From positions 21,997,259 to 22,061,258 of the forward strand of contig CM069447.1 of assembly GCA_035610835.1 (NCBI GenBank): DNA of 64,000 nucleotides, read 5' to 3'. Below the pieces are notes generated by a model. That model was not told where the DNA came from, made no database searches, and was given only the letters and a program-made list of their open reading frames with translations. This DNA is from Ophiura sarsii. Taxonomy: Eukaryota; Echinodermata; Ophiuroidea; Amphilepidida; Ophiuridae. Of this stretch, positions 13,501 through 22,199 are shown piece by piece (position 1 is the stretch's first letter; every line of letters begins with the position of its first letter). The translations under genes and the position numbers were made by a program.

Positions 13501-14423
13501 GTGTATAAATATTCATACACTTCGTTTTTATCGTGTCTGCCATTGGTCAATTTTGATCCCTCGCAAAACCCCACACGAACAATTTGCTCATTACGCATTC
13601 ATCCCAGTTTTTAGATGTAGCGCAGTGTAACAGTATACGGAGGTCGAAAGGTCAAATCCAAAGTAAGTAGACCCTTTGGCTTTTTCTGGGGTAGAGAATG
13701 GGGAGCAGTCTGATGGGGAGCAGTCACAGTCACAATGCATGTATCGGTACATAAAACCATTATCAGGAGCATTTGTTTTTTAAAACATTTTTTCCCCAAA
13801 ATGTTTGCACAATATTTCAAAAGAAATATGAATAATTTTTTTTTTAAATGGATCGGTCAGGCCCGTAGGAACAGGACAGGGTGGGTTTTTTATGGCCTTT
13901 AGGATTTAAAAAAATGTCCATGCCTCCCTCCCCTCTTGAGAAGAATCTAATTAGCCCTCGCTTAGGGCTTAGGCCAAACAAAGAAGATAGTCTGTCTCAT
14001 AAACATTTTGCAAATAAGCTTTTAATTTTTTTTTTTAGAAAATAGGCTATGAGGTATGCAATTTTTTTTTAGGCTACTCCAAGCTTCAACTTTTTTAAAA
14101 CTTTTTTCTAAAAATCAAAAAAACAAAAAAAAAACAGTTTTTTTAGGCCTCAGGCTCAGCGCATAGACATACGCGCCGTAACTCATTTCACATACCAATG
14201 CGGGCGGGCTTCTGAGACAGACTATCTTCTTTGTTTGGCCTTACTTACTATGTATCTGACTCTTGTGTGCCTCTGATAGCTGAAGCCAGAGTACAGTAAA
14301 CAGGTCTGGCTGGTTCACATCAATATTGTCTGATTGGTTCCTGGTGTTCCCAGAGTTCTTACTTGATGAAGATGCAGCTGCACTGCTCTTGGTACCTGAT
14401 GATGAGGCTACATCGTCTCCCAT
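1523..14423 (-). CDS. RBBP8: CtIP/RBBP8 (Sae2-family) DNA end-resection protein, 8 coding exons
   Basis: Spliced gene: 14423-14249, 12466-12403, 11298-11200, 9028-8982, 7788-5370, 4468-4363, 3156-3009, 1599-1523. All introns are GT..AG, all phases match, and the total of 3,135 nt gives 1,044 residues plus stop (human CtIP has 897). CtIP is a nuclear cofactor that activates MRE11 in the MRE11-RAD50-NBS1 complex and starts end resection in homologous recombination. Seen here: an N-terminal segment (about 40-80) followed by coiled coil to about 112, as in the tetramerisation region; a long Ser/charge-rich disordered middle (129-935); an acidic patch near 875-895 with DNSCVDMFGD, like the human DSLEDMF stretch; and the Sae2/CtIP C-terminal domain (about 945-1022) with IEVVRKREERQKL, CKQC (965/968), CSRHR (989-993), PPSTPE and VGFPDTQTC. 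T1001 corresponds to the CDK-site Thr847 of human CtIP. Whether a non-coding first exon lies upstream cannot be seen. Confidence 0.95.
1670..1915. mobile_element. Dispersed TIR repeat, family Y (copy 1)
   Basis: Shares a body (CATATTTGGAATCACC, AATAAGTACAAACATGCC, TATTGGTTCAGTAAT) with copies at about 35608-35815, 37229-37451, 47820-48062 and 61762-61978. The ends read CTGCAGACGACATTCC and GCCGCGTGAAAAGTGTTAA. Non-autonomous; superfamily not recognised. Confidence 0.7.
2640..2770 (-). mobile_element. tRNA-derived SINE fragment
   Basis: The minus strand has a B-box-like GGTTTGACTCC followed by GTGCTCTTGAGTAAGGCACT, a block typical of the conserved central domain of V-SINE/DeuSINE-type elements. 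No A box or terminal duplication was seen. Confidence 0.5.
3009..3156 (-). CDS. RBBP8: CtIP exon 7 (residues 971-1020), catalytic-cofactor core
   Basis: Acceptor ATTTTCAG at 3157, donor CAGAGAG|GTAAGT at 3008. It encodes FYKDMKLTDEEKAERIK, then CSRHRGHYSPPSTPEHYW and SVGFPDTQTCIQRG. These are the most conserved positions of the family: the RHR DNA-binding triplet at 991-993, the TP site at 1001-1002 and the VGFP/TQTC block. 148 nt, leaving with one base. Confidence 0.96.
3697..3993. mobile_element. Harbinger-like MITE, TSD TTA
   Basis: TIRs GGCCAAAGGAAATTGTTTTT and its complement near 3968-3993, flanked by TTA at 3694-3696 and 3994-3996. The right TTA is shared with the next element, so the two are inserted back to back. 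It lies in CtIP intron 6. Confidence 0.75.
3997..4358. mobile_element. Harbinger-like MITE abutting the CtIP exon 6 donor
   Basis: TIRs GGCCAAGTAAAAAAAAACC with TAGTTTCTCGTCC on the left and GGACGAGAAACTA..TTTGGCC on the right. TSD TTA at 3994-3996 and 4359-4361. On the minus strand the right TSD is the TAA of the donor GTAAGG, so only the first base of the intron precedes it. Confidence 0.85.
4363..4468 (-). CDS. RBBP8: CtIP exon 6 (residues 935-970), start of the Sae2/CtIP C-terminal domain
   Basis: Acceptor TGTACAG at 4469. YIEVVRKREERQKL and CKQCEE align directly with human HIEVVRKKEERRKL and CKECE. The donor GAAGAG|GTAAGGCC at 4362 is unusual: bases +2 to +4 (TAA) are the target duplication of a MITE and base +5 is the first base of that element. 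Confidence 0.95.
4513..4943. mobile_element. MITE with about 35-bp TIRs
   Basis: Left end TGTGACGTGTTCTACTGAAA, right end the imperfect complement TTTCGGTAGAACACGTCACA. The interior is AT-rich with no coding. It lies in CtIP intron 5. Confidence 0.7.
4948..5180. repeat. Dispersed repeat shared with 28960-29215
   Basis: Blocks such as GACATGTTGTCGGCAAACAC, TGATTACAAAGTCTGATTAC and GGTATCATTTCAAAGCTTAA recur inverted in SLC18B1 intron 1. Flanking GACCAGTCACGTT resembles the other copy's AACTGGTCAC end. Class unknown. Confidence 0.7.
5370..7788 (-). CDS. RBBP8: CtIP exon 5, large central exon (residues 129-935)
   Basis: 2,419 nt open throughout. The acceptor is TTTCCAACAG at 7789; the open frame runs further upstream to 7903, but that part is derived from a repeat element and lies outside this splice site. 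The start, EITVIDDVPEH followed by basic RLSRTNKLTKAKNKKKIRY, matches human EEDVIPDSP then RLRRKENPHVRYIE. The remainder is low-complexity, rich in Ser, Asp, Glu, Lys and Arg, with many SP/TP and SQ/TQ sites, as expected for a kinase-regulated disordered region. I see no clear LxCxE or PLDLS (RB or CtBP) motif. The donor is GACAG|GTGAGT at 5369. Confidence 0.93.
7843..8118 (+). mobile_element. TIR element with tRNA-like core, family T (copy 1)
   Basis: Ends are inverted: CCTAACCTTACTACACCACA at the left and TGTGGTGTTATAGAGTTAGG at the right. Inside is GCCGTGGTGTAGTGG (A-box-like, 7978-7992) and GGTCCAAATCA (B-box-like, 8026). Inverted relatives lie at 36010-36275 and 36335-36490. It sits 55 bp upstream of the CtIP exon 5 acceptor; the open frame extending from that exon into it is not part of the gene model. 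Confidence 0.65.
8461..8913. mobile_element. MITE family F (copy 1), TSD TAA
   Basis: Left TIR GGCAAAAAAAAAAATTGTTT with GGTTGT, right ACAACCAAACAATTTTATTT and TTTAGGCC, flanked by TAA at 8458-8460 and 8914-8916. Internal AGAGAGGAGGGGCGGGC is shared with the copy at 20043-20419. Confidence 0.85.
8982..9028 (-). CDS. RBBP8: CtIP exon 4 (residues 113-129)
   Basis: A 47-nt micro-exon, acceptor CTCCAG at 9029 and donor CAAG|GTAATT at 8981. It encodes TEPEEDKHDTEGDDQ, an acidic linker. Phase agreement with exons 3 and 5 is the main support. Confidence 0.85.
9310..9385 (-). other. tRNA-like B-box sequence
   Basis: The minus strand reads CTCCGGTTCAATTCCCG, a perfect B-box context, preceded by AAGGTATCAATTCATC. 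I could not fold a convincing tRNA with a paired acceptor stem, so a SINE remnant is more likely than a tRNA gene. Confidence 0.35.
9640..9800 (-). mobile_element. SINE/LINE 3'-tail remnant
   Basis: AATAATAATAATAATAATCT followed by GGATTTATAAAGCGCATTT is the complement of a 3' end ending in an ATT microsatellite, like the tail of the SINE at 17215-17573 (AAAGCGCTATATAAATG..ATTATT). Confidence 0.5.
10491..11040. repeat. Partial TTAA-family element containing a MITE
   Basis: TTAA followed by GGGGGGTGTGGACCCTCAGC, then GGGTTCAATGAATCCAACCA, shared inverted with 21180-21366 and in part with 33845-34050. Its second half carries ACCTCCAAAATCATGAAAA as at 21167. A small MITE is inserted at 10711-10888. 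Confidence 0.55.
10711..10888. mobile_element. Small MITE, TSD TTA
   Basis: TIR GGGAGCTTTCGATTTGCACG plus ACGG against CCGTCGTGCAAATCGAAAGC plus TCC, flanked by TTA at 10708-10710 and 10889-10891. 178 bp, no coding. It is in CtIP intron 3. Confidence 0.88.
11200..11298 (-). CDS. RBBP8: CtIP exon 3 (residues 80-113, coiled coil)
   Basis: Acceptor ATCTAG at 11299 and donor AAAG|GTGAAT at 11199. It encodes YYRERCKKLEAERDGLQKRL, which parallels the human [23 protein letters not shown] segment. 99 nt, phases match. The coiled coil is shorter than in vertebrates because the sequence equivalent to human residues about 60-110 is largely missing. Confidence 0.9.
11430..11881. mobile_element. MITE with internal 30-35 bp degenerate repeats
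   Basis: Ends CTTTATTGGTATAATTTTGT and ATGATACCAATAAAG are inverted. The interior repeats GGGTCACCACACAAGATTTT-like units, some inverted. Open frames on both strands reflect this repetition. It is in CtIP intron 2. Confidence 0.65.
12224..12322. mobile_element. Truncated TTAA MITE (left end only)
   Basis: TTAAAGGTATATTATGTGAT and GACGCCCTCAATCCTCG match the left end of the complete element at 32213-32589. The right end is missing. Confidence 0.7.
12403..12466 (-). CDS. RBBP8: CtIP exon 2 (residues 59-80, coiled coil)
   Basis: Acceptor TTACAG at 12467 and donor CA|GTGAGT at 12402. It encodes LECRIETLEKKCTRIAGISD, a heptad-like coiled-coil stretch. 64 nt, entering with two bases and leaving with two, in phase with both neighbours. 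Confidence 0.88.
12575..13166. repeat. 128-bp tandem repeat, about 4.6 copies
   Basis: ATTTTGAATCATTGTCTAGT starts copies at 12581, 12709, 12837, 12965 and 13093, exactly 128 bp apart and nearly identical. It lies in CtIP intron 1. Confidence 0.95.
13167..13645. repeat. 240-bp tandem repeat, two copies
   Basis: Copies start TGATACTTCGCCTTGCC at 13167 and 13407. They contain AGACCTTGTGTAATT..ACTGTCAC, also found in the 128-bp unit, so this is a longer variant of the same family. Confidence 0.88.
13972..14240. mobile_element. Harbinger-like MITE family L next to the CtIP exon 1 donor
   Basis: TIR GGCCAAACAAAGAAGATAGT and CTGTCTCA, inverted at the right, TSD TTA at 13969-13971 and 14241-14243. 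The right TSD is intron bases +6 to +8 of exon 1 (minus strand GTAAGTAAGGCC). A near-identical family member lies at 29641-29962. Confidence 0.9.
14249..14423 (-). CDS. RBBP8: CtIP exon 1 (residues 1-58)
   Basis: The start ATG at 14423-14421 has A at -3 and G at +4. An in-frame TTG six bases upstream is not needed. The first 38 residues are Ser/Ala/Asn-rich, then DLFTVLWLQLSEAHKSQ resembles the human DFKDLWTKLKECHDREVQ. The donor is CATA|GTAAGT at 14248; the exon ends with one base, which joins AG of the next exon to give Lys59. A Harbinger-like MITE begins 9 nt into the following intron. Confidence 0.9.
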
Positions 14424-14429
14424 GATCAA

Positions 14430-14600
14430 TGACTATCAATGATTACTATACAACAGGAATTAAAGAGAGACATTTTGAATCAGTTGGAGAGTAAAAGCTA
14501 TTAAGGGGGACCAAAAAGTGCCAACAAATGTTTTTTACCTCCAAAATCATCACATTTTTGGCACTTTTTTGGACAATAATTCAAAAAAAAATAAAGATTT
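14430..14600. other. Likely CtIP 5' UTR/promoter side, unresolved
   Basis: Upstream of the CtIP ATG. A short inverted pair (AAAAAGTGCCAA..TTGGCACTTTTT) is visible at 14514-14572. No TATA box or CpG-rich promoter could be assigned. Confidence 0.3.
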
Positions 14601-14604
14601 TCAA

Positions 14605-14905
14605 AAAAAGAAAAAACCTCTCCCACACCACAAAACCCCTCTCCCACCACATACACCCTACCCACCCCACCCTACCCAATGCATACACGCCACCACAACC
14701 ACCTCCCCATCACAATCCCCACCCTAAACCCCCTCCCTTCCCAACCGCACCACAAACCCCTCTCCCACCATAAAACACCTCACCCCGACACAAACATCCT
14801 ACTCACTCCACCCCACGGCCAACCCTTCCCACCCCATGCATCCACACCACCATTCCCCCTTCCCCACCACAAACCCTCTCCCCAGGTCCATACCATTCCC
14901 AGTAC
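14605..14905. repeat. C/A-rich low-complexity tract
   Basis: Almost free of G for 300 bp, made of CCACC, CCCAC and CAAACCCC motifs. The open frames here (Pro/His/Thr-rich) are compositional artefacts. Confidence 0.85.
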
Positions 14906-16855
14906 TCATTTAGGCTAGTGGATCCACCCAGATATAGTGCTGGGAGATATCAAATCAAGCCTCTCAGTCTCAAACCCAAAATCACAAAATGTTCTTCAGC
15001 TCTTCAACAACTTAGCCTACTCACAGTCAACTAACAAGTATCAGAATTTGCTTAAAATTCGAACAGGAAATCAAACTTTAACCTTTCCCTAGCAGATTTT
15101 TACTCCATTGGAACAATTATTTTGGGTTTCAAACATGAAAAAGAGTGAAATTATTACGCATTTTGTCTTGGTGGCCATAGTTGCCCACTTATCAATGGGA
15201 CAATTTGGCCACCTGCTAGGACTGGAATACAGCCTACAGGCATGCAGGTATACTGAAAAGAATCCCTTTCTGATTCTCTGAATACGTCCGCAACGGAGGG
15301 TTTTCACACCATATCTCATTAACCGAAAATGGTACAGGAAAGTAATTTTCAGGTTTGATACCCCTACTAGTACTACAAGAGATACTTGAAAGCCAGGTCA
15401 TGAGGTGTTATTTAAAAATCAAGCAACTGGTATGTTTTTGTTTAGATTTTGCAAGCCCTCAACTCAATCAAACTTCAAGTGTCTGAAATGTACGTCCGCA
15501 ACCATGGAACTGCCCTACTATAGTCTATTGTCAACCGTACGGTAATACTGAATACAGAGGCACACACCTTATTTAACTACAATGACTACATTACATAGTT
15601 TGTTTAACTTACAATACAGGAATCCGTTTCTTTTTTATTATTTTTATGAAACCAATCCAAAATCGACCGCCAGATAAGTGTACGACTGGCTGTGAATAGT
15701 TACGGGTCAAAAGGTTATCCAAGAGCCTCGACTATGCAAAGTTCCTCACAATGCGTTCAGCTGTGGATAATATACAACCGCAAAGTTCAGACACGAGAGA
15801 TTGAAATGAGATCCACCTGTCTGTCACTGTGTCAGTCACGCACAGATGGGGGCACACCACTAAATACGTCCCCCATTGAAATACATGCGTTTCGGCCCTT
15901 TTTCAAGACCGTATTTTTACCCCACGTAACAATGATGGAAGTTTTTATTTCGCATGAATGTATTAGATATGTGTTGAATTTTATTTTAAACTTGATTTTT
16001 CTTGACCCATCTAGATGAAATTTTTCGCTACGGGCACCTAAACAGCGCCCTCACCATTTTAAACCGATATTTTCGCTTCCTCACCGGTTCCGGCAACGAT
16101 ATCCTTCCACAGCCTAGGCTCCCGTGCGTATTCGATTCCGACGATTTTTGACCACATTAGCAATGCTGAGGTTCTATTCTATCTTTTTCATAAAAAATAA
16201 GCAAGATTTACTTCTATTTGCATCCCCTGGGACGATGATTAAATTGATATAGGTACTATTTCTCCGAACCCTACACCAAACGCGGAAGGATTTAGTGTAG
16301 TGCCCCCAGATCCGATGCACTTGTTTTTTTCTTGCATAACCAAGTGTCAACACACAGCATCAGTGTAAACACACATGTTGATAGGTACATTAGGCTACAG
16401 CGCCGGCGAAATTGTCGAGCTCCACTGCAAAATAGAAGTTTAGAACAGGAAGGAAATGTGTTCTTCTTCTTCTTCTCTGAATGAAGAGACCAGATTATAG
16501 AAGATAGGCCTACAGTACACTACACTAGATACAACTTTTGACTGACTGACTCATCTGTCCACATACCAGGGCCAGGGGTCACAGGGTCACTTTACAAGAA
16601 GAAGAAGAAGATTCAGCTGGGTTTTGTTGTGAGAGGTACACTTTGTTGGTTTTCTATTGATTGATATGTCATGATAATCATAAATGATGATATGAATAAA
16701 ACTTAAAAGACTTGAGTCTACATGTAAGTTTAAAAAGATAAGCTTTCCCAACACAATTTTAGACTATATAGTACATAAAATAGTATAGTCAGATCATCAT
16801 CATCATCATGGACTTATCAGACTGATACGTCCATGCATGGTCGTCAGATCAAGGT
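14906..16855. other. Intergenic sequence, no gene recognised
   Basis: Contains a 108-codon open frame at 15692-16018 with no recognised motif. There are also short simple repeats: TTCTTCTTCTTCT at 16461 and AAGAAGAAGAAGAAG at 16598, which are mutually inverted. I see no transposon ends. Confidence 0.4.
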
Positions 16856-16871
16856 TTAAGGGGGGACTTAA

Positions 16872-17589
16872 AGGTAGATGACCCGATCACATTTTCGTAA
16901 CACAGAATTATTTCAAACATACGGAGATTTTCATATCATATGAAAGCTCGTATTTTTCTCATCATCATACTGAAATTTGACGGCCTAAATTGGTATAATT
17001 ACGGAGAAATCGATGAAATAACGTCGAATTACCGCGAATGGTGGTAACCACGGATATAGTTTGTGTACTACTCAATGGGTACAGTTCACAGCATCTTGTG
17101 CGTCTAAAATAAGAACCATTAGAGCTATGCAACTCAAACTTTGGAACACAACTTTTTTAAGGATGACCTTTCATGTAGAATAGAAAACTTCAAGTTGAAA
17201 ATCTTCAAGTTCCATCATAGGGTTGCGAGTTCGAGCCCCACTGCGGTCAACGTGTTTGTATTCTTGGGCAAGGTACTTAGTCTCAATTGTCTCGTGGTTC
17301 GGAAAGTCACGTAAAGCCGGTGGTCCCGTGTATTCAGACGCTTCACCCTGAACACGTTAAATAGTCACAGACCTTATCGTTAAGAGTAGGGGATCATCCC
17401 GGGCCTGATACTTGTGCATTTAAGGTAGTCACAGTCGTTGTACTGATAGGACCCAGCGCCATAATAGGCTGCAACCGTGGTTCTGACTATCCTAGGAATA
17501 AATTGTAAAGCGCTTTGAGATGGATGTATGTAAAAAGCGCTATATAAATGCCGTGTATTATTATTATTATTAAATCGGAACATCTACCT
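16872..17589. mobile_element. TTAA MITE nested in the foldback
   Basis: TIR AGGTAGATGACCCGAT and ATCGGAACATCTACCT, duplicated target TTAA at 16868-16871 and 17590-17593. The other arm of the host palindrome has the uninterrupted target (CCTTAAGTCC). It contains a SINE. A related element lies at 31856-32208. Confidence 0.85.
17215..17573 (+). mobile_element. tRNA-derived SINE with ATT-repeat tail
   Basis: B-box-like GAGTTCGAGCCCC at 17228, then CTTGGGCAAGGTACTTAG (DeuSINE/V-SINE-like centre), and a tail AAAGCGCTTTGAGATGGATG..AAAGCGCTATATAAATG ending in ATTATTATTATT. The 5' part of the tRNA head appears truncated. Confidence 0.7.
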
Positions 17590-17856
17590 TTAAGGAAGTT
17601 TTTGATTTGATTTTTTGAATTTTGTGAGTGCTGTAATTATTGAACTATTAATCAAATGCATATAGAAGTATACATTTTTGGAAAGGAAATGGATCAGAGA
17701 ATCCAAATTTGGCGTCAATTTTGACCAAAAAAGTAGATTTTTTGAGAAAATCACAAAATTCCATTTTTTGACCCAAATTTTTTTGAACAAAGCTAACAAA
17801 AATAAATTTGAGTAAAAAATGGCCAAATCTCTTTATAATAGGAGTGGGCTATAGAG

Positions 17857-18204
17857 CAGGCTTTCTCAACTAGATTTACTGAAGCGCCACATTTTAGTAA
17901 CGAACTTGTTGCAGCTCCACTTGGTCAAATTTTTTAGAATTTACAATGGCAAAATTCCCCTTGCAAAATATTTTAACATATTTATGTAGGCAACACAATA
18001 ACTAATATTACTCTTTTGAGGGCACATGCTCGCGAAGCGCGCGAAAAATTGCTGTCTTTATACATCTGACCGTCATAGGCCTATGAAATCTGGCTATATC
18101 ATGATATGATTTATTTTGTAAAACAAATTTTAAGCACTCTCGCGCCACTTAGGATGCCTTGATGCGCCACAAGTGGCGCGCGCGCCACCATTTGAGAATG
18201 CCTG
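17857..18204. mobile_element. hAT-type MITE, TSD CTATAGAG
   Basis: TIR CAGGCTTTCTCAACT and TTTGAGAATGCCTG with perfect 8-bp duplications at 17849-17856 and 18205-18212. The right arm of the surrounding palindrome retains a single copy of the target near 19197. Confidence 0.93.
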
Positions 18205-19670
18205 CTATAGAGGGTCATTTTTAGGTCATAGTTTCAGATCATGCTTGCTACATGATTTTTTGATGACTTTATGCATACTGACAACATTTTCAAAAAGAAA
18301 TTGAAAAAAAATGCGAAATCCAGGGTGCCCCGGCCAAAAAACCACAAAGAGTCGGCCATTTTGGAAAAACAGACTTTTGATCATAACTCAGTCATTGTTG
18401 GTCTAATTTATTTGATTTTGGTGGCAATACCCATGTTTTAGGGTACAGTATGTCATTCTATGCTGGTTTCATCTCATATAACCCCTTCGTTTTCTTGTAA
18501 TAGCTGATTTTGGTCAAATTTTGACTGTGAGGGCGCTTTGCAAAAAAGTAGCTATCGCATCAATACAAATAAATTTGAATACATGAAATATGTTAAGAGT
18601 GTGTCAATAAACATTGTCTGAAGATGTGAGCCTGTTACCTCATTTCATTTTACCGTGGCATCCACTTTAAAATCACAAGAACGCATTAAAAGCACTTCCA
18701 TAGGATAGTACAGGGGTCAACGAACTTTCATTAGTGCGTGTTTCAATGGAGACAATTCAAAGATGTTCAAAATGATGTAACTTCAAAACAACAAATGGTA
18801 TTTTACTCAGATTTTCAGGAAATGCCTAAAATGTAACTCCTATCATATTTCAACATTAAAATTTTCGATGATTCAATGCGAAAGGTTTTTTTTTAAACAG
18901 CGCCCTCACAGGGCTATTTTCACTAAAAATGCCATTTTCAGGAATAACATAAAAAGTGTATAAGATTATTCCATGTCCCAACAAACATGGGTTTTGCCAC
19001 CAAAATCAAATTGATTGGACCAAAAATGATTGATTTATGATCAAAATACTGTTTTTCCATAATGGCCGACTTTTTGTGGTTTTTTGGCCGGGGCACCCTG
19101 GATTTTGCATTTATTTCAACAACAAAATTGAAAATGTTGTCAGTACGTATAAAGTCATCAAAAAATCATGTAGCAAGCATGATCTGAAACTATGACCCTC
19201 TATAGCCCACTCCTATTTATAATGATGTTAAAACACTAATGAAGGGACATTTTTTTAATTTTTTAAACCTAATCTAATATTTTTGAAATTTTGACCAAAA
19301 AACATGAAAAAATTGATTGATTTTTTTTTTACACTTTTTTTGTCAAAATTTCAAAAAATATTGGATTAGGTTAAAAAATTAAAAAAATCGTCCCTCCATT
19401 AGTGTCTTAACATCATCAAGTGATTTGGGCATTTTTAACTCAAAATTATGTTTGTTAGCTTTGTTCAAAAAAATTGGGTAAAAAAAGTGATTTTTTTTGG
19501 TGTGATTTTCTCCAAAAATCAACATTTTTGGTCAAAATTGATGCCAAATTTGGATTCTCTGATCCATCTACTTTCCAAAAAGGTATACTTTTATATACAT
19601 TTGAGTCATGGTTCAATAATTACAGCACTAACAAAATTCAACGAAAAACTTCCTTAAGTCCCCCCCTTAA

Positions 19671-20040
19671 AGGAGTTATTATATGGAATGGAGATGGCAA
19701 CGCACTAACATATGTAATACAATCACCTTCAGACCCAGCTTAAACTATGAACTAGTTTCAAACACTTACATATCAAATTCACTTATTGAGTGCAAGGGAG
19801 CGTGTTGAGGAATAAAAAAGCTTGTCTGTTTAAGAGTTATACTTGAATGCACGAGTGAGCGTTTTAAATATCTCTGATGAACACAAACTACTATCAGCGG
19901 AAGGTATTATATAAACATTGGTTCAATCAAATGATTTGTCCTCTGGCTTAAAGCAAGTAGATTATTTGACACATGAGCTACTTTAGTTATATAATGTGGT
20001 ACCAACACAAACTTAATAGTTGATATAAAGGAATTAGCAT
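19671..20040. other. Intergenic, nothing recognised
   Basis: No coding or repeat structure seen between the palindrome and the next MITE. Confidence 0.4.
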
Positions 20041-20042
20041 AA

Positions 20043-20419
20043 GGGCAAAAAAAAAAATGTTATGTTGTCCTCCACAGCTTTCAGAGAGGAGGGGCGGGCG
20101 GGCGGATTTTTATTTTTATTTTTTTATTTTATTTTACCAGCGGAAGCTCAAAGTTCAGCCAACAAGAAGTTGAAATCACTCTGAGAGTCGCACATATATG
20201 TTATAAACACTTAATTTAATATTCAATGCCATTTAAACTGTTTAAAAAAAATCTGGAAAAAAAATCTGGAAAGAAAAAAAAAATCTGAAGAAGAAAAAAA
20301 AAATCTGAAGAAGAAAAAAAAAATAGATTTTTAAAAAAAAAAATTAAAAAAAAAAAATCGGAGCGGCCCTAAATCCGGAGCGGGCGGTCGAGGACAACAT
20401 AACAACAACAAAATTGGCC
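20043..20419. mobile_element. MITE family F (copy 2), TSD TAA
   Basis: Same termini and AGAGAGGAGGGGCGGGC core as 8461-8913. TAA at 20040-20042 and 20420-20422. The interior is an A-rich run of AAATCTGGAA/AAATCTGAAG repeats. Confidence 0.85.
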
Positions 20420-20422
20420 TAA

Positions 20423-21130
20423 TCTGCAGTTCTTTTAACTGATCGGTCAGGTGTATCAGTTCGCCATCAGCTTTCATCAGGATAACAGCACATCGTCTGA
20501 TGATTCAATGTTATACCATCAGTCTTCGAAATCCATACAACCGAGAGTGTCTTCATTACCAAGATCAAATGAAGTCTTGTAATAATAGACTATTTTTGTT
20601 AAAAAACTGTCGCCAATAACAAGGACTACGCATTTGTATGTTTGGATAATATACTTGGAAAATACCTATTTTTTACAGTAGGCCTACATGTTGGGGTGAC
20701 TTGACAAGAAAACTAAGAGAATGTGAGTTATCTATGATTTTGTATGATCATATTCTACTAAATTATTATATTACACCTTTTCTAGATTTCAACCTCTAGA
20801 TTTATACGAAAAATAAAAATAATAATATCATGGCCGCTACGTAAGACGTAGAACGTAATTAACCCCGAGTCACAACCTTTGCCCTCCCCAGTCAGCTCAC
20901 CAATAAACCCTATGCATTGGATCTCAACCAATCGAAAATGTTTACTATTAGGCCTAATATTAAAATAACATACATTTAGTTTAAATTCAGTTAATTTAGG
21001 CCTTGTTGCATTAATGAATGATAACATTTTCATGGGCGCGAACTCAAAAATGAATATTGCCCCAATTTTTTTTCTTGCCCAACCTCTCGCCCCCCCCCCC
21101 CCCCCCCCCCCGTTTCAGTTTGCTGATCGA
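20423..21130. other. Intergenic with a poly-C tract
   Basis: No gene recognised. A run of about 22 C at 21092-21112 follows CAACCTCTCGC. Confidence 0.45.
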
Positions 21131-21159
21131 TTCCCCAATTGACGTCTTGAAAATGTGAT

Positions 21160-22194
21160 TTGTTTACCTCCAAAATCATGAAAATCAAATTGTTAGCACT
21201 TATCTTGACAAAACCTGAAAATGGGTCAAAAACCGTGTTTTTATATATATTTTCAAAATGGTCAATTTCATGTTCATGGTTGGATTCATTGAATCCTTTT
21301 TAAATGAATAATGAAGGAGTTGCCGCAGTATTATGGAGGCTATGCTGAGGGTCCACACCCCCTTTAAAGGGGGGTGTGACTCAAGAAAGTCACGTTTTGA
21401 ATTTTGTGAGTGCTGACTCAAATAAAAGTAGACAGTTTTGGAAAGGATGGATCAGAGAATCCAAAATTGGCATCAAGTTTGACCAAACATTTTGATTTTT
21501 TGAGAAAATCACACAAAAAATCACTTTATGACCCAACATTTTTGAACAAAGCTAACAAAAATCATTTTGAGTAAAAAATGCCCAAATCGCTTTAATTATG
21601 ATGTAAAGTTTAAAAAAATAGAAAAATCCCTTTTTTGGCACTTTTTGGTCAAAATATCAAAAAATATTGGATTAGGTTAAAAAAAAGGAGAAAATTCGTC
21701 CCCAAGTAAGTGTCTTTACATTATAATCAAGCGATTTGGACAATTTTTACTCACAGTTATTTGTGTTAGCTTTGTTAAAAAATGTTGGGTCAAAAATGTT
21801 TTTTTGTTTGTGATTTTTTCAACAACAACAACAAAATTGTTGGTTTAAATTGACGCCAAATTTAGATTCTTTTATCCAAATGCCTGAATCGCTTGATTAT
21901 GATATAGAGTTTAAAAATTTGGAAAAATCACTTTTTTGGCACTTTTTGGTCAAAATTTCAAATCAAATTGGATTAGGTTAAAAAATGAGAAGTTCGTCCC
22001 CAAGTTAGTGTCTTATAACATTATAATCAAGCGATTTGGACATTTTGTACTCAAAATAATTTTTGTTAGCTTTGTTAAAAAATGTTGGGTCAAAAAGTTT
22101 TTGGTTTTTTGTGTGATTTTTTTCAAATTTGGACATTTTTAGAGCACTCACAAAATTCCAAAAATCAAATCAAAAAACTTCCTTGAGTCCCCCT
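21160..22194. mobile_element. TTAA-family elements in tandem
   Basis: 21368-22194 is bounded by TTAA (21364-21367 and 22195-22198) with ends AGGGGGGTGTGACTCAAG and CTTGAGTCCCCCT. Inside, two diverged copies of TAGCTTTGTTAAAAAATGTT lie at 21767 and 22067. It is joined on the left to a relative of the 10491 element (21180-21363, ending GGGTCCACACCCCC). Confidence 0.65.
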
Positions 22195-22199
22195 TTAAT

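Larger units (their letters stand above)
16860..19666. mobile_element. Long palindromic TTAA element (foldback) with nested insertions
   Basis: TIR GGGGGGACTTAAGGAAG against CTTCCTTAAGTCCCCCC, flanked by TTAA at 16856-16859 and 19667-19670. The inverted arms together are about 1 kb each once insertions are removed, and carry e.g. CCAGGGTGCCCCGGCCAAAA near 18321 and its complement near 19083. The left arm is interrupted at 16872-17589 and 17857-18204. Relatives lie at 21368-22194 and 40393-40833. No transposase is visible. Confidence 0.85.

Noticed and set aside
14528..14918. Pro/His/Thr-rich frames
   Set aside because: Caused by the C/A-rich low-complexity tract.
15692..16018. 108-codon open frame in intergenic DNA
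   Set aside because: No motif, signal or homology recognised, and no neighbouring splice or promoter signals; length is compatible with chance.
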